From contig NZ_JAAZUI010000001.1 of assembly GCF_012524075.1 (NCBI RefSeq), forward strand, positions 1 to 64,000: 64,000 nt of DNA, written 5' to 3'. The notes under the pieces were generated by a model. The model saw only the letters and a program-made list of their open reading frames with translations, had not been told where the DNA came from and searched no databases. The DNA is from Lutibacter sp. B1 (lineage in GTDB: Bacteria; Bacteroidota; Bacteroidia; Flavobacteriales; Flavobacteriaceae). Below are positions 6,893 to 14,309 of the stretch, one piece after another; the stretch's first letter is position 1, and the number at the start of each line of letters is the position of its first letter. The translations under genes and the position numbers were made by a program.

Positions 6893-8662
6893 ATGCAAAA
6901 TATTTTAGAATCGGCTGTAAAAAAAGGGTTAAAACACATTTATAATGTAGCAATTGAAACTGTTGAATTTCAGGCTACACGTAAAGATTTTGAAGGAGAT
7001 ATAACTATTGTAATTTTTGCATTTTTACGCTTTATAAAAGGAAATCCTGCTGAAATTGGCACAAAACTGGGAAACTATTTAAAAGAAAATGTTGAAGAAA
7101 TTGCAGATTTTAACGTAGTTAAAGGGTTTTTAAATTTGGTAATTTCCGATGCTTATTTTATTTCAAATTTCAATACTGTATTTTCAACTGAAAATTACGG
7201 ATTTGTAACACCTAACAAAGGTGATAAAGCTGTTATGGTAGAATATTCTTCACCAAACACAAATAAACCACTACATTTAGGACATATAAGAAATAATTTA
7301 TTAGGCTATTCTGTGGCTGAAATTATTAAGGCTTCAGGTAAAAAAGTATATAAAACTCAAATAATAAACGACCGTGGTATTCATATTTGCAAAAGTATGT
7401 TGGCTTGGCAACGTTTTGGAAATGGTGAAACTCCCGAAAGTACAGGCCTTAAAGGTGATAAACTGGTTGGTAATTACTATGTGAAATTTGACCAAGAATA
7501 CAAAAAAGAAATCGGTAAACTTATTGCTGAAGGAAAAACAGAAGATGAAGCAAAAAAAGAAGCTCCACTTTTATTAGAAGCACAAGAAATGCTTATAAAA
7601 TGGGAAGCCGGAGATGCAGAAGTTGTTGATTTATGGAAAACTATGAACGAGTGGGTTTATACCGGATTTAACGAAACTTATAAAGAATTGGGTGTTGATT
7701 TCGACAAAAATTATTACGAAAGTAATACCTATTTATTAGGAAAAGATGTTGTTGCCGATGGATTAGAAAGAGGTGTTTTTTATAAAAAAGAAGATGGCTC
7801 GGTTTGGATTGATTTGACTGAAGATGGTTTAGATGAAAAAATTGTGTTGAGAGCCGATGGAACTGCGGTGTATATGACACAAGACATAGGTACTGCCATT
7901 GAGCGTTTTAAAGATTTTGATTTAGATGAATTGGTTTATACCGTAGGTAACGAACAGGATTATCATTTTAAAGTACTGTTTCTAATTTTAGATAAATTAG
8001 GTTTTGATTGGGCTAAACATTTGTATCATTTATCGTACGGAATGGTTGATTTGCCAAGCGGTAAAATGAAATCGAGAGAAGGTACTGTTGTTGATGCTGA
8101 TGATTTAATGATTGAAATGACCAATACTGCACGTGAAATTTCACAAGAGTTGGGCAAATTAGAAGGATACTCGGAAGAAGAGAAAGAAGAATTATACAAA
8201 ACCATTGGTTTAGGAGCTTTAAAATATTTTATTTTAAAAGTAGACCCTAAAAAACGTATTCTATTCAATCCGGAAGAATCGGTTGATTTTAACGGCAATA
8301 CAGGTCCTTTTATTCAATACACTTACGCAAGAATTCAATCTATTTTAAGAAAAGCCGATTTTGATTTTTCAGTAGAAATAAATGCTATTTCGTTAGATGG
8401 AAAAGAGCGCGAATTGATTAAACAAATTTTATTATTTCCTGAAACTATTCAAAATGCGGCTAAAAATCATAGTCCGGCATTAATTGCAAACTATACGTTT
8501 GATTTGGTTAAAGTATACAACTCGTTTTACCAAACAGTGCCTATTTTAGGTTGCGAAAATGAGCAAGAAAAAATATTCAGAACTCAACTTTCTGCTAAAG
8601 TTGGAAATGTTATAAAATCGGCATTTATGTTATTGGGAATTAATGTTCCTGAAAGAATGTAA
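6893..8662 (+). CDS. argS: arginyl-tRNA synthetase
   Basis: Class I aminoacyl-tRNA synthetase (589 aa) charging tRNA-Arg in the cytoplasm. The N-terminal Arg-tRNA-synthetase additional domain is followed by the HIGH-type motif in SSPNTNKPLHLGHIRNN and the KMSKS-type motif in LPSGKMKSREGT. The C-terminal DALR anticodon-binding domain begins near GPFIQYTYARIQSIL. The start is set at the ATG at 6893 (MQNILESAVKKG); the frame is open 13 codons further upstream, but that segment overlaps the promoter element at 6859-6866. Length and motifs are normal for the family. Confidence 0.97.
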   Translation: MQNILESAVKKGLKHIYNVAIETVEFQATRKDFEGDITIVIFAFLRFIKGNPAEIGTKLGNYLKENVEEIADFNVVKGFLNLVISDAYFISNFNTVFSTENYGFVTPNKGDKAVMVEYSSPNTNKPLHLGHIRNNLLGYSVAEIIKASGKKVYKTQIINDRGIHICKSMLAWQRFGNGETPESTGLKGDKLVGNYYVKFDQEYKKEIGKLIAEGKTEDEAKKEAPLLLEAQEMLIKWEAGDAEVVDLWKTMNEWVYTGFNETYKELGVDFDKNYYESNTYLLGKDVVADGLERGVFYKKEDGSVWIDLTEDGLDEKIVLRADGTAVYMTQDIGTAIERFKDFDLDELVYTVGNEQDYHFKVLFLILDKLGFDWAKHLYHLSYGMVDLPSGKMKSREGTVVDADDLMIEMTNTAREISQELGKLEGYSEEEKEELYKTIGLGALKYFILKVDPKKRILFNPEESVDFNGNTGPFIQYTYARIQSILRKADFDFSVEINAISLDGKERELIKQILLFPETIQNAAKNHSPALIANYTFDLVKVYNSFYQTVPILGCENEQEKIFRTQLSAKVGNVIKSAFMLLGINVPERM

Positions 8663-8686
8663 ATAGTTTTACAATAATAAAAGAGA

Positions 8687-8851
8687 TTGTCTAAAAAGTC
8701 TTAAATGTCGTCATTCTGAATTTATTTCAGAATCTCAATATGCTTATCTTTAATTATTATGAAAACCTGAATTCGAAGATTCAGCGAAGCTAAATAAGCC
8801 TGCCTGTCGGCAGACAGGTTCCGATTAACTTAAAATACACTTTTTAAACAA
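8687..8851. repeat. dispersed palindromic element, copy A
   Basis: A 165-bp non-coding element between the convergent argS and LEA-like genes. Its ends are an imperfect inverted repeat (TTGTCTAAAAAGT 8687-8699; ACTTTTTAAACAA 8839-8851, one mismatch). The core holds GTCATTCTGAATTTATTTCA followed by GAATCTCA, then a segment with GATTCAGCG and AGCTAAA shared with copy C, and the palindrome CCTGTCGGCAGACAGG. It may also act as a two-way terminator. Confidence 0.8.
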
Positions 8852-8879
8852 CCTTTTTCTTTTAAAAAAACTTTATATT

Positions 8880-9386
8880 TTAAGCCTCATTTTCTTTAGA
8901 ACTATCTATTTTATCTTTTATATTTTTTATTGCTGCTTTTGATTCATCAGCAATAATTTCACCTTTTTCTTTAGCATTTTCAATAGTTTCATCTAACGAC
9001 GCTCTAACATCACTTGCTACTTCTTTAGTTTTTTTAATGGCTTCATCTGTTTTTTCTGAAACTTTTTCTTTTACCTCTTTAGCAACTTTTTTTGTGTCTT
9101 CAATAAATTCTGAAGTTTCTTCTTTAATCTCGGCTGTTATTTCCTTTGTTTTTTCAGAAATAATTTCTTTAGCTTCCTTAGCCACTTCTTTTGCATCTTC
9201 AGCAAAATCAACTATTTCTTCTTTTAAATCATTTGCAATGTCTTTAGCTTTATCTACAGCCTTATCGGTTAGTTCTGACGCATCTTTTTTTAAGTCATCA
9301 GTTGCTACTTTTGCTTTATCAAAAGTATTTTCGGCAGTCTTTTTAGTACCACCAAATAATTTTTTTAATGAATCTAATAATCCCAT
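8880..9386 (-). CDS. LEA-like amphipathic repeat protein
   Basis: A 168-residue, very Lys/Glu/Ala-rich protein with no signal peptide. After MGLLDSLKKLFGG it consists of imperfect 11-residue repeats of the type KAKDIANDLKE and AKEVAKEAKEI, predicted as long amphipathic helix. This resembles group 3 LEA proteins and YtxH/apolipoprotein-like stress proteins. These families protect proteins or membranes during desiccation, salt or cold stress (family knowledge); that role is inferred here. No Cys or Trp is seen. It lies alone between the convergent argS and the divergent lpdA. The low-complexity composition also creates a long antisense frame that I do not consider a gene. Confidence 0.75.
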   Translation of the reverse strand: MGLLDSLKKLFGGTKKTAENTFDKAKVATDDLKKDASELTDKAVDKAKDIANDLKEEIVDFAEDAKEVAKEAKEIISEKTKEITAEIKEETSEFIEDTKKVAKEVKEKVSEKTDEAIKKTKEVASDVRASLDETIENAKEKGEIIADESKAAIKNIKDKIDSSKENEA

Positions 9387-9496
9387 GGTTTAAGTTTTAA
9401 ATTGGTCTACGCTAATTTAAATATTTCTTAACTAAATTTAAGTTTATTTAGTTAAAATCTTTGTAAATTCGCCTCATATTTAATAAAAGTAAAAAC

Positions 9497-10885
9497 ATGA
9501 AATACGATATCATCATTATAGGAAGTGGTCCAGGAGGATATGTTACAGCTATTAGATCATCTCAGCTAGGTTTTAAAGTAGCTGTAGTTGAAAAAGAAAA
9601 CTTAGGAGGTATCTGCCTGAATTGGGGATGTATACCAACAAAAGCATTACTTAAAAGTGCTCAAGTTTACGATTATTTAAAACACGTTGATGAATATGGT
9701 TTAAAAGCCGAAGCTATTGATAAGGACTTTGAAGCCGTTGTTAAAAGAAGCCGAAATGTTGCCGAAGGAATGAGTAAAGGTGTTCAATTTTTAATGAAAA
9801 AAAATAAAATTGATGTGATTGATGGTTTTGGTAAAATAAAACCGGGAAAAAAAGTTGATGTAACTGATGCTGATGGAAATGTTACTGAATATAGTGCCGA
9901 TCATATTATTATTGCAACAGGTGCTCGTTCTCGCGAATTACCAAGCTTACCTCAAGATGGCAAAAAAGTTATTGGCTACAGAGAGGCTATGACTTTACCT
10001 GAACAACCTAAAAAAATGATTGTAGTTGGCTCCGGTGCAATTGGAGTGGAGTTTGCTCATTTTTACAATTCAATGGGTACCGAAGTAACCATTGTTGAAT
10101 TTTTATCAAATTTAGTTCCGTTAGAAGATGTAGATGTTTCTAAACAATTTGAACGCTCTTTCAAAAAATCAGGTATCAAAGTTATGACCAGCTCATCAGT
10201 TGAATCTGTTGATACTTCAGGAGAAGGAGTTAAAGCTGTTGTTAAAACTAAAAAAGGTGAAGAAATTTTAGAAGCCGACATAGTTCTTTCAGCTGTAGGA
10301 ATTAAATCAAACATTGAAAATATAGGTTTAGAAGATGTTGGTATTGTTACTGACAGAGATAAAATATTGGTAAACGATTTTTATCAAACAAATATTCCGG
10401 GTTATTATGCTATTGGCGATGTTGTTCCCGGACCTGCATTAGCGCACGTAGCTTCTGCCGAAGGAATTACTTGTGTTGAGAAAATTGCAGGTTTACATAC
10501 TGATAAAATTGATTACGGTAACATTCCGGGTTGTACCTATGCTACACCTGAAATTGCAAGTGTTGGTTTAACTGAAGCTAAAGCGAAAGAAGAAGGTTAT
10601 GAAATTAAAGTAGGAAAATTTCCTTTTTCTGCCTCAGGTAAAGCAAAAGCTGCAGGAACACCCGACGGATTTGTAAAAGTTATTTTTGATGCAAAATACG
10701 GCGAATGGTTAGGTTGCCACATGATTGGTGCCGGTGTAACTGATATGATAGCTGAGGCTGTTGTTGCAAGAAAATTAGAAACAACCGGCCATGAAGTATT
10801 AAAAGCAATTCACCCACACCCTACAATGAGTGAAGCTGTTATGGAAGCTGTAGCCGATGCTTATGGTGAAGTAATTCACTTATAA
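9497..10885 (+). CDS. lpdA: dihydrolipoyl dehydrogenase
   Basis: FAD-dependent E3 component (462 aa) that reoxidises dihydrolipoamide for 2-oxoacid dehydrogenase complexes and glycine cleavage. The N-terminal FAD Rossmann motif is GSGPGGYVTAIRS. The redox-active disulfide is GGICLNWGCIPTKALL. The NAD-binding motif is VVGSGAIGVEFAHF. The second FAD motif is YYAIGDVVPGPALAH. The C-terminal interface carries the His-Glu pair in HPHPTMSEAVMEA. All key residues are present and length is typical. It is monocistronic, closed by a strong terminator at 10904-10936. Confidence 0.96.
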   Translation: MKYDIIIIGSGPGGYVTAIRSSQLGFKVAVVEKENLGGICLNWGCIPTKALLKSAQVYDYLKHVDEYGLKAEAIDKDFEAVVKRSRNVAEGMSKGVQFLMKKNKIDVIDGFGKIKPGKKVDVTDADGNVTEYSADHIIIATGARSRELPSLPQDGKKVIGYREAMTLPEQPKKMIVVGSGAIGVEFAHFYNSMGTEVTIVEFLSNLVPLEDVDVSKQFERSFKKSGIKVMTSSSVESVDTSGEGVKAVVKTKKGEEILEADIVLSAVGIKSNIENIGLEDVGIVTDRDKILVNDFYQTNIPGYYAIGDVVPGPALAHVASAEGITCVEKIAGLHTDKIDYGNIPGCTYATPEIASVGLTEAKAKEEGYEIKVGKFPFSASGKAKAAGTPDGFVKVIFDAKYGEWLGCHMIGAGVTDMIAEAVVARKLETTGHEVLKAIHPHPTMSEAVMEAVADAYGEVIHL

Positions 10886-10903
10886 AATATTATTTTTAAA
10901 AGT

Positions 10904-10936
10904 AAAGCCCAAACTCAAAAGTTTGGGCTTTTTTTA
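10904..10936 (+). terminator. intrinsic terminator after lpdA
   Basis: A perfect 12-bp stem (AAAGCCCAAACT / AGTTTGGGCTTT) with a CAAA loop is followed by eight Ts. It lies 18 bases after the lpdA stop codon. Confidence 0.93.
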
Positions 10937-11010
10937 TAAACAGAACTTGTTCAAATTTTATAACTAAAAAATTTAATATATATTTGAGAATATACATTTG
11001 AATTTTAACT

Positions 11011-11433
11011 ATGCGATTTTTTAAAATATTTTTATTTTCTGTACTTATAATCAGTGTTTCCTGTAAAGAAAAACAGTCTAAAACCATTATAAAAGATACC
11101 AATACTTCTTCCGAGAGTATTAAACATTATATATGCAAAAATAATTGTGAAAATAGCGGAGGTGCTATTGCAGGTAATTGCCCTGTTTGTAAAACTCCAT
11201 ACACACATAATGAAATTTATCATGCAAAAGATTTTTTAAAAGATGGTCCTTTAAATGTACCTAAATACAACGGTAACCAAAATAATAAAAATAACAGTAC
11301 TCCTGCTCAAAATAGTTCTGGAGTTTATCATTATATTTGTAATAATGGTTGTTACGGAGGATCTGGTAAATCGGAAAAATGTTTAGTATGCGGAACAACC
11401 TTAGTACATAATCAAGCATATCATAACAACTAA
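11011..11433 (+). CDS. lipoprotein with two zinc-ribbon-like repeats
   Basis: A 140-residue predicted lipoprotein: hydrophobic signal peptide ending at the lipobox SVSC (Cys18). The mature part holds two copies of one module, HYICKNNCENSGG...CPVCKTPYTHNEIYH and HYICNNGCYGGSG...CLVCGTTLVHNQAYH, each with CxxxC, CxxC and trailing histidines, so each could bind one metal. A linker of about 35 residues rich in Asn and Lys joins them. No named family was recognised. Metal binding in the periplasm or at the outer membrane is inferred from the motif only. The next gene starts 9 bases downstream. Confidence 0.7.
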   Translation: MRFFKIFLFSVLIISVSCKEKQSKTIIKDTNTSSESIKHYICKNNCENSGGAIAGNCPVCKTPYTHNEIYHAKDFLKDGPLNVPKYNGNQNNKNNSTPAQNSSGVYHYICNNGCYGGSGKSEKCLVCGTTLVHNQAYHNN

Positions 11434-11442
11434 ATATTAAAA

Positions 11443-11868
11443 ATGTCTTTTTCTTTTTCAAACCTTTTTAAAACAAAAAAAAATAAAAATTCTGTTGAAA
11501 TTGCACCTAAAATAGAATATAATGGAGCTACAAAATATGCCGAAAACACTACAAATGACGCTTATTTAGATTTTGAAGAGCTTGGTGGGTTTCCTTATTT
11601 AAAAACAATTATTATTGGTGATTTTTCAACCAAAATTAAACGTACAGGATGTAAACTATCCTTTATTTTCGAAAATGATTCTTTAACCTTAAATTCTGAT
11701 AATACAGATATTGATTCCACTCAAATAAAAAATACTAGTGCTTATTTTACGGAAATTGATTTTGAATTAGATGACCATGAAGCCTCTAAAATAAAAAATG
11801 AAAAAGTAATTGAACTGAAATACATTTTTAAATCCAAAACAATTTCATTTAAACCTATAGAATTTTAA
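11443..11868 (+). CDS. hypothetical protein
   Basis: A 141-residue cytoplasmic protein without signal peptide or membrane segment, and not recognised. The first 25 residues are Lys/Asn-rich, and the rest looks beta-strand rich (LGGFPYLKTIIIGDF, KLSFIFENDSLTL, VIELKYIFKS). It follows the zinc-ribbon lipoprotein after 9 bases, so co-transcription is likely. Its stop overlaps the stop of the convergent bshC by four bases. Confidence 0.6.
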   Translation: MSFSFSNLFKTKKNKNSVEIAPKIEYNGATKYAENTTNDAYLDFEELGGFPYLKTIIIGDFSTKIKRTGCKLSFIFENDSLTLNSDNTDIDSTQIKNTSAYFTEIDFELDDHEASKIKNEKVIELKYIFKSKTISFKPIEF

Positions 11869-13454
11869 TTCTCGATAATTGAAAATTGTAATTTTAAAGG
11901 ATTTAAAGCTGATAAAAGCATTGGTACTAGTTTATCGCCAAACTCTACATAATATTCAGCAAAATTTCGGGTGCGTTCTTCCAAACTCTGGTTAGGAAAT
12001 AACTCATTTTGAAGTAATGTAATTCTCTCAATAACATCATTAAGTTTTCTTTTTTGTGCTTTCAGCAAACGTTGTTCTAATTTATCTAACCCATTTAATT
12101 GTTTCTTTTCCTGTGCATTCACAGCACCTAAAAATGAAACATCTGTTTGTTTTGCCAACTCTTTTAAACCTGTAAATTGTTGCTTTAAAAACAATTTTTG
12201 TTGCGAAAAATCAATTTCTATTTCAGAGATTTCTTTTATTTTTTCTGAAATTAAATCTTCTTGTTTAACAAAAATTTCTTCTAATGATATATCTAATTTT
12301 CGCAATTTATGCAGTTGCTTTTTGGAGATAAACAGTACTGAATTTCGTAACAATAAAATTGGAAATGGTATTTTAGAAACACTAAAATATTTTTTTAACT
12401 GAAACCAATAAGCCAACTCTCCACCTCCTCCAATGTAACATAAATTTGGTAAAACAGTTTCTTGATAAAGTGGCCGCATAATTACATTGGGACTAAATCT
12501 CTCCGGATAATTTTCAAGTTCATTCAATATTTCATCTTTAGTAAATGAAATTGAAGTATTATTAACAATGTAATTTTTAGTATCAAAAATAATTCTTTCT
12601 CGTAAATTATCTTTTAGGTAAAATAAATTAATTTCTCGTGGATTTACCTGGATTTTATAGTTGGAACTTAACTTATTATTTGTTTCTAAAACTGTTTTAT
12701 AAGATGTATTTTCAATTAACTCATCTTTTAATATCGATTTAAACTCAGTTTTTAAAGCTTTATCATCTCCATCAACAATTACCAAACCATATTCACCAAA
12801 AAGTTCATTTACCAAATAACGTGTTGCTTCAGCTAATGTTGAATGCTTACTATATGAATTGTTAAATAGTTCTTTAAGTTTCTGTGCATTTTTTGAAGTA
12901 TTCAATAAACTGATAAATTTTTCTTCAACTTCATCTAAACCTTTTGTAGAAATCCTACCTACAGCTCCGGTTACATTCTTATTCCAGCTAATTTTAGTTT
13001 CTTGAAAATTAAAATAGTTTATCTCATCAAAATCGTGATCTTCAGTAGCCATCCAATAAATAGGCACAAAATTGTACTTTGGAAACTGTTTTTTCAGTTC
13101 TTTTGTTAAATTTATTGTAGTAACTATTTTGTATAAAAAATATAATGGTCCGGTAAAAATGTTCAATTGGTGTCCTGTAGTTACTGTAAATGTATTTTCA
13201 GCACCTAACAACATTATGTTTTCAGTTGTTAAATCACTTGTTTTAAATGAATTGTATTGTTTATTTAAAGATTTAACCAACGTTTTACGTTTAGCAGCTT
13301 CAAAATTTGATTTTAGATTTATTTGCTTTTTAAATCCCTCAATATTTGGAAAATTTTCATAAAACTCCAATAATTTAGAATTTTTATCTAAATAATCGTT
13401 TATCAGATTAGAAAAATATCCTGTTTTGTAAAAAGGAAGATGGTGTACTTTCAT
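11865..13454 (-). CDS. bshC: bacillithiol synthase (cysteine-adding enzyme)
   Basis: Last enzyme of bacillithiol synthesis, adding cysteine to GlcN-malate (family knowledge). The 529-residue protein starts MKVHHLPFYKTGYFSN and contains the family's TTGHQLNIFTGPLYFLYK, then IYWMATEDHDFDEINYF, both in the Rossmann-like N-terminal half. A GGGGELAYW segment and a C-terminal coiled coil rich in Lys/Gln follow. The length is usual for BshC. The methyltransferase gene upstream ends 7 bases before bshC, suggesting one transcript. Presence of bshC implies this organism uses bacillithiol as its low-molecular-weight thiol; bshA and bshB are not in this window. Confidence 0.92.
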   Translation of the reverse strand: MKVHHLPFYKTGYFSNLINDYLDKNSKLLEFYENFPNIEGFKKQINLKSNFEAAKRKTLVKSLNKQYNSFKTSDLTTENIMLLGAENTFTVTTGHQLNIFTGPLYFLYKIVTTINLTKELKKQFPKYNFVPIYWMATEDHDFDEINYFNFQETKISWNKNVTGAVGRISTKGLDEVEEKFISLLNTSKNAQKLKELFNNSYSKHSTLAEATRYLVNELFGEYGLVIVDGDDKALKTEFKSILKDELIENTSYKTVLETNNKLSSNYKIQVNPREINLFYLKDNLRERIIFDTKNYIVNNTSISFTKDEILNELENYPERFSPNVIMRPLYQETVLPNLCYIGGGGELAYWFQLKKYFSVSKIPFPILLLRNSVLFISKKQLHKLRKLDISLEEIFVKQEDLISEKIKEISEIEIDFSQQKLFLKQQFTGLKELAKQTDVSFLGAVNAQEKKQLNGLDKLEQRLLKAQKRKLNDVIERITLLQNELFPNQSLEERTRNFAEYYVEFGDKLVPMLLSALNPLKLQFSIIEN

Positions 13455-13460
13455 TAAAAA

Positions 13461-14099
13461 CTATGCTTTTCTTTGAAATAGAGTGTAAACAAATTCTCTT
13501 GTATTGCCTGAAGGTTGAAAATATGTATGGTTGAATGATTCTAACAAAATAAATTCATTTCCTAATTTTTCCTGTAGCATTTCCTCATTGTAATTTACAA
13601 CATCCAATCCGCTACATTTTTTTGCGCCTTCTAAGTTAAATTGAGCCAAAATTACAAAACCATTTGGCTTTAAAACCTTTTTTAACAAATTAAAATATGT
13701 GTTTTGTTGTTCTTTCAATGTAAAAAAATGAAGAACAGCCCTATCGTGCCACAAATCTATATTTTTTAATTTTAAAAGTTCTGTAGGATTTGTTAAATCG
13801 TCAACTACAAATTTAACTTCTGAATGTTTATGCTTCGACAAACTATTTCTCAACTCGGAAAGTGCTATTGAAGAAATATCGTTTACTGTAAGGTTTGTGT
13901 AACCTCTATTTAATAGTTCTTCAATCAAACTACTGGCACCTGCACCAGGATTAAAAACAGAAGCTTCTTTAGGTAAATTACACAATTCAATAAGGTTTAA
14001 TGACTGAGTTGCTTCTTTTTCATACCATCCCAAACTATTGATAGGCGTTTTTAAATAGGCATTGTTCCAATGCTTTTCAAAATTATAATCAGTACCCAT
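13461..14099 (-). CDS. class I SAM-dependent methyltransferase
   Basis: A 212-residue Rossmann methyltransferase. Motif I is degenerate (VFNPGAGASSLIEELL, where GxGxG is usual). The acidic end of strand 2 is LTVNDISSIAL, and motif IV is NIDLWHDRAVLHFF. The start KHWNNAYLKTPINSLGWYE is the form seen in thiopurine-methyltransferase-like and 'tellurite-type' small methyltransferases. The substrate is unknown. It is probably co-transcribed with bshC (7-base gap), so action on a thiol or metalloid is possible, but that is only context. Confidence 0.8.
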   Translation of the reverse strand: MGTDYNFEKHWNNAYLKTPINSLGWYEKEATQSLNLIELCNLPKEASVFNPGAGASSLIEELLNRGYTNLTVNDISSIALSELRNSLSKHKHSEVKFVVDDLTNPTELLKLKNIDLWHDRAVLHFFTLKEQQNTYFNLLKKVLKPNGFVILAQFNLEGAKKCSGLDVVNYNEEMLQEKLGNEFILLESFNHTYFQPSGNTREFVYTLFQRKA

Positions 14100-14309
14100 A
14101 TAAAACTGAAATTGAGGTTATAAAAATAAACAATTTAAAAATGTTCAACTAAAATTAACAAATTAAAATATTTATTTAATTTTTTATAACTAAAATCAAT
14201 TTATACTACAATTTTTACACCTTTTTCTTAATAATTTAATCAAATGCTTATATAATCTTAAAAATTAAGTATTATTAATTACATTTGGCTTTTTTAAATT
14301 ATTACATAA

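Noticed and set aside
9037-9393. 118-codon plus-strand ORF opposite the LEA-like gene
   Set aside because: It mirrors the repetitive Lys/Glu codons of the minus-strand gene as Ser/Phe/Leu. The minus-strand frame has the better start and composition.
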